Source: Streptosporangium violaceochromogenes
GTDB taxonomy: Bacteria; Actinomycetota; Actinomycetes; Streptosporangiales; Streptosporangiaceae
Assembly: GCF_014654615.1 (NCBI RefSeq)
Contig: NZ_BNBB01000015.1
Coordinates: 62,001 to 126,000, forward strand
DNA length: 64,000 nucleotides
Reading direction: 5' to 3'
The notes under the pieces are model-generated. The model saw only the letters and a list, made by a program, of their open reading frames with translations, ran no database searches and was not told where the DNA came from. Positions 43,459-54,443 of this stretch are shown here, one piece after another (position 1 is the stretch's first letter; each line of letters starts with the position of its first letter). The position numbers were made by a program, and so were the translations under genes.

Positions 43459-44280
43459 TTAGTCGAGGGCCCGGGTCATGGGGAGCCTGGGGTCGACGGG
43501 CTGCCCCGCCCAGGAGGCGCGGACCCAGGCGTGCCGGGGATCGTCGCGGGAGGCCGTGGAGCGGACGGGGGCCGGCCCCGCCAGCACGCTCAGGGAGTAG
43601 AGGTCGTAGCCGGGGGCGGCCATCGTCGGGCCGTGGTAGCCGTGCGGGACGAGCACGGCGTCCCCGGCCGCCACCTCGGCGAGGAGGTCGTGGGTGCCGT
43701 AGACCCGCTGGTAGCCGGGGCCGCCCTCGAAGTAGTAGATCTCCTCAAGGACGGCCTCGCGCGCGGAGGCCGCGTCGTGCTTGTGCGGCGGGTAGGACGA
43801 CCAGTTGCCGCCCGGGGTCAGCACCTCGACCGCGACGAGCCTGTCGCAGTCGAAGGCGCCGGGGGCGCAGAAGCCGTTGACCTGACGGCTGGCCGGGCCC
43901 GCCCCGCACACCTCGACCGGGACGTCGCGCGCCGCGCCGTACCGGAAGGGGAGGCTCCTGGTCGCGCGGGCCGAGGGGAGGGCGAAGCGGCCGCGGCCCG
44001 TGATGCGGACGGTGGCGTCGACGGGCAGGTAGGCGAAGTCGCTGACGGCGTGGAAGACCGATGTCCGGCCGTCGAGGTCCAGCCGCGCCCCGTCGCACTC
44101 GATCCGGCAGGAGCCGGAGAGCGGCAGGACCAGCATCTCCTCCTCCCCGGTGGTGAAGCGCACGCTCTCGTCGGAGAGGTTGAGCAGGCGCAGCCCGGCG
44201 TAGGCCCACCCCGCCGACTCGGGGGTGATCCACAGCGCCCAGGGGGCCAGTGCGGTACTGCCCGCCGGGATGAGTGTCAT
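43459..44280 (-). CDS. iolB: 5-deoxy-glucuronate isomerase
   Basis: 273 residues, a bicupin. Acts in myo-inositol breakdown, converting 5-deoxy-glucuronate to 2-deoxy-5-keto-gluconate. Family motifs include GGNWSSYPPHKHD, LEEIYYFEG and VPHGYHGPTMAAPGYDLYSL with metal-binding His/Glu residues. AAGGAGG upstream supports the ATG. No other inositol genes lie in the window, so it is isolated here. Bases 44281-44515 upstream show no gene. Confidence 0.93.
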   Translation of the reverse strand: MTLIPAGSTALAPWALWITPESAGWAYAGLRLLNLSDESVRFTTGEEEMLVLPLSGSCRIECDGARLDLDGRTSVFHAVSDFAYLPVDATVRITGRGRFALPSARATRSLPFRYGAARDVPVEVCGAGPASRQVNGFCAPGAFDCDRLVAVEVLTPGGNWSSYPPHKHDAASAREAVLEEIYYFEGGPGYQRVYGTHDLLAEVAAGDAVLVPHGYHGPTMAAPGYDLYSLSVLAGPAPVRSTASRDDPRHAWVRASWAGQPVDPRLPMTRALD

Positions 44281-44515
44281 GGCTCCTCCTTACCTTGGGA
44301 CACGCCGGGACCGGGCCGACCGGCGCCGTACTCGCCCGTCCTGTCGCTCACTGCCACCTCCAGCGTCGCCGCGGCGGTGTCGACGGCCGCGATCCCTGTT
44401 GTCATCGGAGGGGTACAACACCGCGCGCCCGACCACAAGCCCCCACGCGCCGGACGGCGCCTTTCCACGTCAGGGGGCCGTCCCGGCGGGGTACGGCGGG
44501 CGCCCCGCGCCGGGG

Positions 44516-45955
44516 TCAGCGGAGCAGGGCCGCCGCCAGGGCCCGTACGGCCTCGTGGGCGCGGTGAGCGGGCAGGCGGGCGAAGCCGGTCACCAGGGCG
44601 GGCGGGCCTGGGGCGAACCGCATGGGTGCCACCGGCTCGACGGCGAGGCCGCAGTCCCGGGCGGCCGCGGCGGCGGACGGCTCGTCCCAGCCGCCGGGCA
44701 GCTCGGCGAACAGGTGGAGCCCGGCCGACACACCGCGCACCCTGATCTCGGGCAGGTGCTCGGCCAGCGCCGCCACCAGGGCGTCGCGCCGTACCCGGTA
44801 CTCCCGGCGCATCCTGCGGAGCTGCCGGTCGTAGACGCCGCCTCTGACGAGGCCGGCCAGCGCGTGCTGTTCCAGCACCGGCGAGCCCAGGTCCAGCTCG
44901 GCGCGTGCCCGCCGTATCGCCTCGGCGATCTCGGGGGGCGCCGCCACCCAGCCGAGACGCAGACCGGGGGCCAGGGACTTGCTCACGCTCCCCAGCAGGA
45001 TCACCCGGGCGGGGGCGAGCCCCTGCAGGCAGCCCACCGGGTCGCGGTCGAAGCGGAACTCGGCGTCGTAGTCGTCCTCCAGGATCGTCGCGCCGGTGGC
45101 GACGGCCCACTCGATCAGCTCGGCGCGGCGGCGCGGGGAGAGCACGACCCCGGTGGGGTACTGGTGGGCAGGGGTGAGCAGTACGGCCTGTGCCCCGCTC
45201 GCGGCCAGGGCCGCCACGTCGACGCCCTCCTCGTCCACGGGGACCGCGACCGGGTCGGCGCCCGCGGCGTGCAGCAGCGGGAGCTGGCGCGGCCCGGTCG
45301 GGTCCTCGACCGCCAGGCGGATCCGGGCGGAGGACGGTGCCGGGCGAGCGCCCCTCCGGGAGGGCCGGCCCGGCAGGTGGCCGCCGGCGACGGCGCGCTC
45401 GTGGAGCGTCCGGACCGCGAGGCTCAGCCCCTGCGCCACCCCGCCGACGATCACCAGGTTGTCGGGGACGACGTCCGCGGCGCGGACCCGCCGCAGGTAG
45501 GCGGCCAGTTCCTCCCGCAGCTCCGGCACCCCGCCGGGGTCGCCGTAGTCCAGCGCGTCGGCGCTCAGGCCGGCGAGCGCCGCTCTGAGCGCGGCCAGCC
45601 AGCGTGCGCGGGGGAAGGCCGTCAGGTCGGGACAGGTGGCGCGGGGCTCGGGACACGGCCCGGGGGACGACGTGACGCGGTCGCGGCCGGGGACGGCCGG
45701 GTGCCCGCCGGCCGCGGGGGCGACCACGGTGCCCGCGCCGACCCTGGAGATCAGAAACCCCTCGGCGACCAGCCGTTCGTACGCCTCCACGACCACCCCG
45801 CGCGAGAGCCCGAGGTCCTTGGCCAGCTCCCGGCTGGCGGGAAGCCGTGCTCCGGCCGTCAGGCGGCCGTGCCGTATGGCCTGGCGGAGCTCATGGGTGA
45901 TCTGGCCGGCGATTCCGCCCGCCGTCCGGTCGATGATCAGGTGCAGGTCGGCCAA
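44516..45955 (-). CDS. MocR/PdxR-type regulator (GntR helix-turn-helix + aminotransferase fold)
   Basis: 479 residues. A GntR-type helix-turn-helix covers about residues 10-75 (LPASRELAKDLGLSRGVVVE). A class-I aminotransferase-like domain follows, with the PLP lysine in LLGSVSKSLAPGLRLGW and LEDDYDAEFRFDRDP. MocR proteins regulate vitamin B6, GABA or amino-acid genes using PLP as a ligand. No target gene is obvious nearby; iolB lies downstream in the same direction but 235 bases away. Confidence 0.92.
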   Translation of the reverse strand: MADLHLIIDRTAGGIAGQITHELRQAIRHGRLTAGARLPASRELAKDLGLSRGVVVEAYERLVAEGFLISRVGAGTVVAPAAGGHPAVPGRDRVTSSPGPCPEPRATCPDLTAFPRARWLAALRAALAGLSADALDYGDPGGVPELREELAAYLRRVRAADVVPDNLVIVGGVAQGLSLAVRTLHERAVAGGHLPGRPSRRGARPAPSSARIRLAVEDPTGPRQLPLLHAAGADPVAVPVDEEGVDVAALAASGAQAVLLTPAHQYPTGVVLSPRRRAELIEWAVATGATILEDDYDAEFRFDRDPVGCLQGLAPARVILLGSVSKSLAPGLRLGWVAAPPEIAEAIRRARAELDLGSPVLEQHALAGLVRGGVYDRQLRRMRREYRVRRDALVAALAEHLPEIRVRGVSAGLHLFAELPGGWDEPSAAAAARDCGLAVEPVAPMRFAPGPPALVTGFARLPAHRAHEAVRALAAALLR

Positions 45956-46111
45956 TCGGTCCTCGTTCTCGCCGGCTCGCCGGCCCCCTTGAGGGAACCA
46001 TTCACCCCCAGCATGCCATCGGGCACGTGGCGCCGCGCCCGGCCGGGGGCGGCGGCGCCGGTGCGCCCCCGCGGCGGCACCGGCGGGGCGGTCCCGGCCG
46101 GCCCGGGGCGG

Positions 46112-46441
46112 TCACCGGCCCGAGCGCGACAGTCTCGCGTGGGCGCGCGGCGGCCCGGACGGCCCCGGCGCGGCGAGGACCTCCGGCGGCGCGGGCTCCC
46201 CGACCGGCGCGGGTGCCTCGGACGGCGCGGACGGCTCCGGCGGCGCGGTCCGCTGCCGGGGCAGGCTCGCCTTCAGCTTCCTCTCCACGTCGGCCGGCTG
46301 CTGGGGGACCTGGCCGTTGACGCTCCTGATGGTCGCGAGGGCGATCGCGATCAGTGACACCGCGAGCCCGGCGACCACGAGCACCGCGAGGAGCACCAGC
46401 ATGACGACGTTGCTGGTCATAATCGTGTTTCCGGTACCCAT
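46112..46441 (-). CDS. Small single-pass membrane protein
   Basis: 109 residues: one long hydrophobic helix near the start (VVMLVLLAVLVVAGLAVSLIAIAL), then a charged segment with QPADVERKLKAS and a Pro/Ala/Glu tail. No family recognised. GGAGGACGTC before the ATG at 46441 is a strong ribosome site; longer frames start without one. Located alone between the MocR gene and fumarase. Confidence 0.7.
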   Translation of the reverse strand: MGTGNTIMTSNVVMLVLLAVLVVAGLAVSLIAIALATIRSVNGQVPQQPADVERKLKASLPRQRTAPPEPSAPSEAPAPVGEPAPPEVLAAPGPSGPPRAHARLSRSGR

Positions 46442-46726
46442 GACGTCCTCCGGCGTTCCCCGGGCCCTGGACCCGGCCTTCTCTTCTAGCTTCCTCCTTT
46501 TCTTCGTACATACATGGACAAAGGACGTCATAAGCGGTTAATGCTTATCAAAAATGCTTATTTCGTGTCTTATGTGGACTCAGGGAACGACGGGGAGAGA
46601 GCCGTGGGGGCCCGCCGGGCCGTACCCCGGCCGCCTCGCACCCGACCGCGTCGGATGGGCGCGATCGGCAGGCCGTACCCTCTATGAGGATTCGGAGAAG
46701 GCCACCGGCGCGGAGGATCGAGGACG

Positions 46727-48379
46727 ATGCCCGAGTTCGACTACACCGACCTGCTTCCCATGGGGCCGGACGAGACGCGATACCGTCTGATCGGCACCGA
46801 GGGGGTGCGCGTCGTGGAGACCGCGGGCCGCAGGTTCCTGGAGGTCGATCCCGAGGCGTTGAGGCTGCTGACCGAGACGGCCGTCCACGACATCTCCCAC
46901 TACCTGCGGTCGTCCCACCTGGCACAGCTCCGCAAGATCATCGACGACCCCGAGTCCAGCGGGAACGACCGCTTCGTGGCGCTCGACCTGCTGAAGAACG
47001 CCTCCATCTCCGCCGGCGGCGTGCTCCCGATGTGCCAGGACACCGGCACCGCGATCGTGATGGGCAAGCGGGGCCGCCACGTGCTGACCGACGGCGCCGA
47101 CGCCGAGCACATCTCGCGCGGCGTCTACGACGCCTACACCAGGCTGAACCTGCGCTACTCCCAGATGGCCCCGATCACCATGTGGGAGGAGCGCAACACC
47201 GGCTCCAACCTCCCGGCGCAGATCGAGCTCTACGCCGAGGACCCCCAGGGGCACGCCGACGAGTACAAGCTTCTGTTCATGGCCAAGGGCGGCGGCAGCG
47301 CCAACAAGTCGTTCCTGTACCAGGAGACCAAGGCCGTGCTCAACGAGGAACGGATGCTCCGCTTCCTTGAGGAGAAGATCCGCTCGCTGGGCACCGCGGC
47401 GTGCCCGCCGTACCACCTGGCGATCGTCGTCGGCGGCACCTCCGCCGAGTTCGCCCTGAAGACGGCCAAGTACGCGAGCGCCCGCTATCTCGACGGCATC
47501 CCCACCCAGGGCTCCCCCAGCGGCCACGGCTTCCGCGACGTCGAGATGGAGGCCAGGGTCTTCGAGCTGACGCAGAGGCTCGGCATCGGCGCCCAGTTCG
47601 GGGGCAAGTACTTCTGCCACGACGTCCGCGTCATCCGCCTGCCCCGGCACGGCGCCTCCTGCCCGGTCGCCGTCGCGGTCTCCTGCAGCGCCGACCGCCA
47701 GGCCCTGGCGAAGATCACCCCTCAGGGCGTCTTCCTGGAGGAGCTGGAGACCGACCCGGCGAGGTTCCTGCCGGAGACCACCGACGACCACCTGTCGGAC
47801 GACGTCGTCCGTATCGACCTCAACCGCCCGATGCCGGAGATCCTCGCCGAACTCGGTAAGTACCCGGTCAAGACCCGCCTGTCCCTGAGCGGTCCCCTGG
47901 TCGTCGCCCGTGACATCGCGCACGCCAAGATCGCCGAACTCCTCGACGCGGGCGGCGAGATGCCCCGGTACCTCAAGGACCACGCGGTCTACTACGCCGG
48001 CCCCGCCAAGACCCCCGAGGGGTACGCCTCCGGGTCGTTCGGCCCCACCACGGCGGGCCGCATGGACTCCTACGTCGAGCGCTTCCAGGCGGCGGGCGGC
48101 TCCATGGTCATGCTCGCCAAGGGCAACCGCTCCAAGCAGGTCACCGAGGCCTGCGCGGCCCACGGCGGCTTCTACCTCGGCTCCATCGGCGGGCCGGCCG
48201 CCCGCCTGGCGCAGGACTGCATCAGGAAGGTCGAGGTCCTCGAATACCCCGAACTGGGGATGGAGGCCGTCTGGATGATCGAGGTCGAGGACTTCCCCGC
48301 CTTCATCGTCGTGGACGACAAGGGGAACGACTTCTTCACCGACACCACGGGGCCGGTGCTGTCCATCGGCCGCCGCTGA
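46727..48379 (+). CDS. Class I (iron-sulfur) fumarate hydratase
   Basis: 550 residues, the long single-chain form of 4Fe-4S fumarase, interconverting fumarate and malate. The alpha-type region includes [20 protein letters not shown] with a cluster cysteine, [15 protein letters not shown] and [17 protein letters not shown]; the beta-type region has [16 protein letters not shown] and [26 protein letters not shown] lies near the ATG. It ends with a 17-bp-arm terminator. A class II fumarase lies 4.2 kb away on the same strand; its oxygen-stable chemistry would complement this oxygen-sensitive enzyme. Confidence 0.93.
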   Translation: MPEFDYTDLLPMGPDETRYRLIGTEGVRVVETAGRRFLEVDPEALRLLTETAVHDISHYLRSSHLAQLRKIIDDPESSGNDRFVALDLLKNASISAGGVLPMCQDTGTAIVMGKRGRHVLTDGADAEHISRGVYDAYTRLNLRYSQMAPITMWEERNTGSNLPAQIELYAEDPQGHADEYKLLFMAKGGGSANKSFLYQETKAVLNEERMLRFLEEKIRSLGTAACPPYHLAIVVGGTSAEFALKTAKYASARYLDGIPTQGSPSGHGFRDVEMEARVFELTQRLGIGAQFGGKYFCHDVRVIRLPRHGASCPVAVAVSCSADRQALAKITPQGVFLEELETDPARFLPETTDDHLSDDVVRIDLNRPMPEILAELGKYPVKTRLSLSGPLVVARDIAHAKIAELLDAGGEMPRYLKDHAVYYAGPAKTPEGYASGSFGPTTAGRMDSYVERFQAAGGSMVMLAKGNRSKQVTEACAAHGGFYLGSIGGPAARLAQDCIRKVEVLEYPELGMEAVWMIEVEDFPAFIVVDDKGNDFFTDTTGPVLSIGRR

Positions 48380-48383
48380 GATC

Positions 48384-48427
48384 GGTGCCCCGACCCCGGC
48401 CGGGATCGGGGCCGGGGTCGGGGCACC
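48384..48427 (+). terminator. Terminator after class I fumarase
   Basis: Perfect 17-bp arms (48384-48400 and 48411-48427, GGTGCCCCGACCCCGGC) with a 10-nt loop, five bases after the stop codon. Confidence 0.85.
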
Positions 48428-48797
48428 ACGGGGGTCATCGGGCGTCGCCCGGTGACCCCCGATCCGTTTGCGGCGGCGCCCGGCGGGACGGGCCCGCGGG
48501 GACGCCCCGAAGAGAGACAGGCCCGGCAGGCGCCCCGGCGGGCCCGGACCCCGCAGAGCCGCCTCCAGCCCAGGCGTTGCCGTCTCCAGCCCCGGAGTTC
48601 GCGGAGACGGACCTCGGCCCGGCCGGGCGGCGGCGAAGGCACACGTCTGGCCGGGGGTCTCGCACCGCGGCGGCGGTGCGAACGCCGCCGCGTACACCGA
48701 CTCGAAGGCCGCGGCCGCCGGAACCCCGGCGAACGTCGGCCCGGACGGCACGAGACCCCCCTCGGGACCAAACCGATACTCGCCATCATGATGCACC
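48428..48797. other. Intergenic region between fumarase and the superoxide dismutase operator
   Basis: 370 bases. Several frames are open because of GC content, but none has a ribosome site, start context or family motif. I see no gene here. The functional elements are the two Nur-like boxes that begin at 48798. Confidence 0.5.
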
Positions 48798-48863
48798 TGC
48801 AAGCTGGTTGCAATAGCTGAAAGACCTAAGTCGCCGGTCTGATGCACCTGCGAGTCTGGTGCA
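48798..48863. promoter_or_regulatory. Two Nur-like boxes upstream of superoxide dismutase
   Basis: TGCAA-GCTGG-TTGCA (48798-48812) matches the tGCaa-N5-ttGCa consensus described for the nickel regulator Nur; TGCGA-GTCTG-GTGCA (48849-48863) keeps the core GC pairs. They lie in two 27-bp imperfect direct repeats (48790-48816 and 48841-48867), 51 bases apart, just before the superoxide dismutase gene. In Streptomyces, Nur with nickel represses the Fe-containing enzyme; a similar control is inferred. Confidence 0.7.
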
Positions 48864-48905
48864 ATAGTGTCCGAAGGAGCATTGATCAACGAGGAGGAAG
48901 ACCTC

Positions 48906-49514
48906 ATGGGCCAGTACACCCTTCCGGACATGCCCTACGACTACGCGGCGCTTGAGCCCGCGATCACGGGCGAGATCTTGGAGTTGCACCACTCCAAGCA
49001 CCACGCCGCCTACGTCAAGGGGGCCAACGACACGCTGGAGAGGCTGGCCGAGGCCCGCGACAAGGGCGAGTTCGGCGGGCTGGTGGGCCTGGAGAAGACC
49101 TTCGCCTTCAACCTGTCCGGGCACGTCCTGCACTCGATCTTCTGGGAGAACCTCTCCCCCGACGGGGGCGACCGCCCCGACGGCGAGCTGGGCGACGCGA
49201 TCGTCGAGCACTTCGGCTCGTTCGAGGCGTTCCAGAAGCAGCTCACCACCGCCACCTCGACCGTGCAGGGCTCCGGCTGGGGCATCCTCGCCTGGGAGCC
49301 GCTCGGCCGCCGCCTGGTCGTCGAGCAGGTCTACGACCACCACGGCAACGTCGGGATGAACACCACCCCGCTGCTGGTCTTCGACGCCTGGGAGCACGCC
49401 TACTACCTCCAGTACCGCAACGTCCGCCCCGACTACGTCGAGAGGCTGTGGAGCCTGGTCAACTGGAGCGATGTGGCGCGGCGCCTCTCAACAGCGACGA
49501 GCACGAAGATCTGA
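48906..49514 (+). CDS. Fe/Mn superoxide dismutase
   Basis: 202 residues. Dismutates superoxide in the cytoplasm. Metal ligands are visible: the first His in [15 protein letters not shown], the second in [15 protein letters not shown], and Asp/His in [24 protein letters not shown] precedes the ATG. Iron or manganese use is not settled by these motifs; upstream Nur-like boxes favour the Fe (SodF-like) type. It ends 70 bases before a protein kinase gene. Confidence 0.95.
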   Translation: MGQYTLPDMPYDYAALEPAITGEILELHHSKHHAAYVKGANDTLERLAEARDKGEFGGLVGLEKTFAFNLSGHVLHSIFWENLSPDGGDRPDGELGDAIVEHFGSFEAFQKQLTTATSTVQGSGWGILAWEPLGRRLVVEQVYDHHGNVGMNTTPLLVFDAWEHAYYLQYRNVRPDYVERLWSLVNWSDVARRLSTATSTKI

Positions 49515-49584
49515 CCGAAGATCGCAAAGAAGTTTCCGCCCGGTCTCTACTGGTCGCATTACGCAAATCGGTAAGCTGCCCCAC

Positions 49585-50709
49585 ATGCGTGCGCCGTCCG
49601 GATACCTTCTCGCAGCGCGATACCGGTTGTCCGAGCCGGTCGGGCGCGGCGGCATGGGTACCGTCTGGCGGGCGCACGACGAGCTGCTCGACCGGGAGGT
49701 GGCGGTCAAGGAGGTGCGGCTGCCCCTCGTCCTGGACGAGGAGCTGCGGGCGGAGCTGTGCGCCCGGACCGAACGTGAGGGACGGGCGACCGCCATGGTC
49801 GCCCACCCCTCGGTCATCACCGTCTTCGACGTCGTCACCGAGGACGAGCGGCCATGGATCGTCATGGAGCTGCTGCGGGCCAGGTCACTGGAGCAGCTCC
49901 TCCAGGACCGGGGCCCGCTGCCGCCGCGCGAGGTGGCCGAGATCGGGCGCCAGGTCCTGGGCGCGCTGCGGGCCGTGCACGCCAAGGGGATCCTCCACCG
50001 CGACGTCAAGCCGAGCAACGTCCTGGTGACCGGCGAGCGGGCGGTGCTCACCGACTTCGGGCTGGCCGCGCTCGAAGGCGATGTGTCGATCACCCAGGCG
50101 GGCATCATTCCCGGATCCGCCGGATACATCGCGCCCGAGCGGGTGCTGGGCGCCAAGGCCGACCCCTCGGCCGACCTGTGGTCGCTCGGCGCGACCCTCT
50201 ACACCGCCGTCGAGGGCCGCGGCCTGCAGGGGCGCCGTACGGCCGCCGCCGCCCTGGCGGCGCTGACCAGCGGCGAACCGATCCCGATGGAGAAGGCCGG
50301 GCCGCTGGCCCCGGTGCTGCGGGGTCTGCTCATGATCGACCCGGCCGTACGGCTCGACGCGGTCCGCGCCTCGCTGATGCTCGCCCGGGTGGCCGCGGGC
50401 GGGTCGGCCGTGGAGCCGCTCGCGCGATCGGCGGGCAGGGCCGCCAGGGGCGCCACGACGGCCACCCAGCTGCCGTTCGGCCGCCGCCCGCCACACCGCG
50501 GGCTGCACCGGGCCGGCTCCGCCCCCGCCACGGCTCCGCCGTCGCCGGTCCCCCAGCCGCATCCCTACCGCCGCACGGCCGAGGGGGTGCACCGCAAGCC
50601 GGTGGAGCGCCTCCCCACTCCCCACCCGTTCGTCCGGTTCATGGCGTCCGTGGCCCGGCTGGTCCTGCCACGCCTTCTGTGGACCAGGGAGCCCCGTAAG
50701 CGAAGCTAA
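49585..50709 (+). CDS. Ser/Thr protein kinase, soluble
   Basis: 374 residues. A kinase domain of ~265 residues: glycine loop GRGGMGTVW, ATP lysine in VAVKEV, catalytic HRDVKPSN and DFGLAALEGD, with GSAGYIAPERV in the activation segment. The tail is basic and Pro-rich with no clear membrane helix. The ATG has TAAGCT seven bases upstream and no ribosome site, so a leaderless transcript is likely. It is followed 35 bases later by a related kinase; the two likely arose by duplication. Confidence 0.92.
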   Translation: MRAPSGYLLAARYRLSEPVGRGGMGTVWRAHDELLDREVAVKEVRLPLVLDEELRAELCARTEREGRATAMVAHPSVITVFDVVTEDERPWIVMELLRARSLEQLLQDRGPLPPREVAEIGRQVLGALRAVHAKGILHRDVKPSNVLVTGERAVLTDFGLAALEGDVSITQAGIIPGSAGYIAPERVLGAKADPSADLWSLGATLYTAVEGRGLQGRRTAAAALAALTSGEPIPMEKAGPLAPVLRGLLMIDPAVRLDAVRASLMLARVAAGGSAVEPLARSAGRAARGATTATQLPFGRRPPHRGLHRAGSAPATAPPSPVPQPHPYRRTAEGVHRKPVERLPTPHPFVRFMASVARLVLPRLLWTREPRKRS

Positions 50710-50744
50710 AGCGAGTCTCAAGGAAAAATCGCTATCTTCTTCTC

Positions 50745-52442
50745 ATGCCGGAACAGCAGACGCGCGTGCTCGCTGACCGCTATGAGCTGATCACACCGAT
50801 CGGCCGGGGGACCATGGGCACGGTCTGGCGTGCCCACGACCGCTCCCTGGGCCGCGAGGTCGCGATCAAAGAGATCCGCCAGGACCCCGGGCTCAGCGAG
50901 GACCAACGCGCCGAACTTCGGGAACGCATGATCCGCGAGGGTCGTACGGCCGCCCGTATCAGCCACCCCTCCGTGGCCACCGTCCACGACGCGATCGTCG
51001 AGGACGGCAGCCCGTGGATCATCATGGAGCTCGTCCCGTCGCGCTCCCTGGAGCAGGTGATCGACCAGGAGGGCCCGCTGCCGCCCCGGCTCGTCGCCGA
51101 GATCGGGGTGGACCTGCTGGACGCGCTGCGCGCCGCCCACTCCCAGGGGGTGCTCCACCGCGACGTCAAACCCGCCAACGTGCTGATCACCGAGAGCGGA
51201 CGGGTGGTGCTGACCGATTTCGGCATCGCCAAGGCCGAGGGGGACAGCAGTCTCACCAAGACCGGCATGGTGATCGGCTCCCCCGGGTACACCGCGCCCG
51301 AACGGGCCCGCGGCGAGCACACCGGCCCCGAGTCCGACCTCTGGTCACTCGGCGCCACGCTGTACTTCGCGGTCGAGGGACGGCCCGCCTACGAACGGTC
51401 GTCGGTGTCCGCGACCCTGGCCGCGCTGATGACCGAACGGGCCGACCCGCCCACCCAGGCCGGGCCGCTGCGCCCGGTGCTGGAGCAGCTCCTCGAAAGG
51501 GACCACCGGTTGCGGCCGTCGCCCACGCAGGCGATCGCGATGCTCAGAACCGTCGCCGACACCCCCACGGCCACCCCCTCCGCCACCACATCGGCCACCG
51601 CATCGGCCACCGCATCGGCCACCGCATCGGCCACCGCCGAACCCGCCGTCCCCGGCCGGTCCGCCGCCTCCGGTGCCTCCGGTGCCTCCGGTGCCTCCTC
51701 CCGGCCCGCCCCGCCCGGGGCCCCCGCCGGCACGCCGAAGGAGCCGGAAGGACCGGAGGAAGAGGTCGACGGCGACCGGACCGTACTGGTCATCCGCCCC
51801 AAGGGCGGGCTGCGGCTGCCCCCCGGGCCCGGCGTCCCCGCACCCGCCGCGCCCGCCGCGCCCCCCATGCCCCCCGTGTCTCCCGCGTCCTCCGAGTCCC
51901 TCCTGGCCCCCGCGTCTCCCGTCTCCGAGGCCACCGCGGTCTTCGCCCCGGCCGCCTCCCGCGCGCCCGCGCGCCCCGGAAGGCCGGTCGCCGGGCGGCC
52001 GGCGGGGACCGCCGTCCCCCCGAGGCCCGCCGCGGGGTCCGTCGGGACGGTCGTGGACGCCCCCGCCGGCGCGGCGCCGTACGGACCGCCCGGGCAGCCC
52101 GAGCCGCGCGGCGGGTGGCCAGGGGCGCCCGCGGGTGAGCCGTCCTCCCGGGGCCTGGGCACCGACCTGTTCGCGATCTCCGGCCAAGGCGGGCGGGAGG
52201 GACGCGCGGGCTCACCGCTCAAGGGCCGCGTGGGCATGCTCGTCCTCGTGGGGGTGGCGGCCGTCTCCCTGGTGGTGATCGTCATCCTGGCGGTGGCGGC
52301 CTTCGCCGAAGGCGGCGGCCCCCGGGCGTCGGCCTCCTTCCCGGCGGACGTCCGCGCCGTCGGCGCCCCGTCCACACCGGCAGCGACGCCGGTGCCGACA
52401 GCGATGCCGGTGCCGACAGCCTCGGCGCCCCGGGAGGCATAG
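50745..52442 (+). CDS. Receptor-type Ser/Thr protein kinase
   Basis: 565 residues. An N-terminal kinase domain with [33 protein letters not shown] and [12 protein letters not shown] juxtamembrane linker of ~220 residues, rich in Ala/Pro with SATA repeats, leads to one transmembrane helix ([20 protein letters not shown]) and a short Thr/Pro-rich outer tail lacking a sensor domain. TATCTT six bases before the ATG suggests a leaderless transcript. The extracellular part is too short for a PASTA-type sensor. Confidence 0.92.
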   Translation: MPEQQTRVLADRYELITPIGRGTMGTVWRAHDRSLGREVAIKEIRQDPGLSEDQRAELRERMIREGRTAARISHPSVATVHDAIVEDGSPWIIMELVPSRSLEQVIDQEGPLPPRLVAEIGVDLLDALRAAHSQGVLHRDVKPANVLITESGRVVLTDFGIAKAEGDSSLTKTGMVIGSPGYTAPERARGEHTGPESDLWSLGATLYFAVEGRPAYERSSVSATLAALMTERADPPTQAGPLRPVLEQLLERDHRLRPSPTQAIAMLRTVADTPTATPSATTSATASATASATASATAEPAVPGRSAASGASGASGASSRPAPPGAPAGTPKEPEGPEEEVDGDRTVLVIRPKGGLRLPPGPGVPAPAAPAAPPMPPVSPASSESLLAPASPVSEATAVFAPAASRAPARPGRPVAGRPAGTAVPPRPAAGSVGTVVDAPAGAAPYGPPGQPEPRGGWPGAPAGEPSSRGLGTDLFAISGQGGREGRAGSPLKGRVGMLVLVGVAAVSLVVIVILAVAAFAEGGGPRASASFPADVRAVGAPSTPAATPVPTAMPVPTASAPREA

Positions 52443-52561
52443 GGCCTTTCCCCCAAAGAATCCCAAGCCCCCAAAAATCCCTGCAAGTCCACGCAGCAGT
52501 CTCCGGAAGGCCGCGGAAGGCGGGCGGCCGGCGCCCGCCCGGCAGGACGCAGACTGGTCCT

Positions 52562-53953
<1,392 letters not shown>

Positions 53954-53988
53954 CCCCTCCCCGGAGGACCCCTGCGACACTCGGGGGT

Positions 53989-54375
53989 ATGACTCAGATC
54001 AAGTTCTACGGCCGCCGCGACGTGTGGGCGCCGCGGCGGCGGCAGGTCTCCGACACCGTCCACGGGTGCCTGACCGAGGTGTGGCGGCTTCCGCGGGACA
54101 AGAGGTTCCACCGTTTCCTGCTGCTGGACGCCGAGGACCTGGTCTGCCCGGCGCGGAGCGAGCGCTATCTGATCGTGGAGATCGTCTGCTTCTCCGGCCG
54201 GTCCGACACGGCCAAGCGCGAGCTGATCCGCGCCCTCTTCGCGGCGGCGCGGCGCGACCTCGGGCTGGAGACGGAGGACCTGGAGATCGTGATCCTGGAG
54301 TCACCCCAGGTCAACTGGGGTATCCGCGGCCTTCCCGGCGACGAGCTCGCGCTGACCTACCCCGTCACCCTCTGA
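53989..54375 (+). CDS. Tautomerase-family protein without the N-terminal proline
   Basis: 128 residues. Family features: VSDTVHGCLTEVWRLPRDKRFHRFL, SERYLIVEIVCFSGRSDTAKRELI, EIVILESPQVNWGIRGLPGDEL. Tautomerases use Pro-1 as the catalytic base; here the mature N-terminus would be Thr (MTQIKFYGRRDVW), so either the activity differs or the protein has another role. The preceding GACACT may be a leaderless -10. It follows fumC by 35 bases. Confidence 0.85.
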   Translation: MTQIKFYGRRDVWAPRRRQVSDTVHGCLTEVWRLPRDKRFHRFLLLDAEDLVCPARSERYLIVEIVCFSGRSDTAKRELIRALFAAARRDLGLETEDLEIVILESPQVNWGIRGLPGDELALTYPVTL

Positions 54376-54443
54376 GCCTCCCTCGCCTACCGCGACGTCG
54401 CGGCGTTCCTCCGGCCCGGCGGCGCGGCCGGCCGCGGGCGCGG

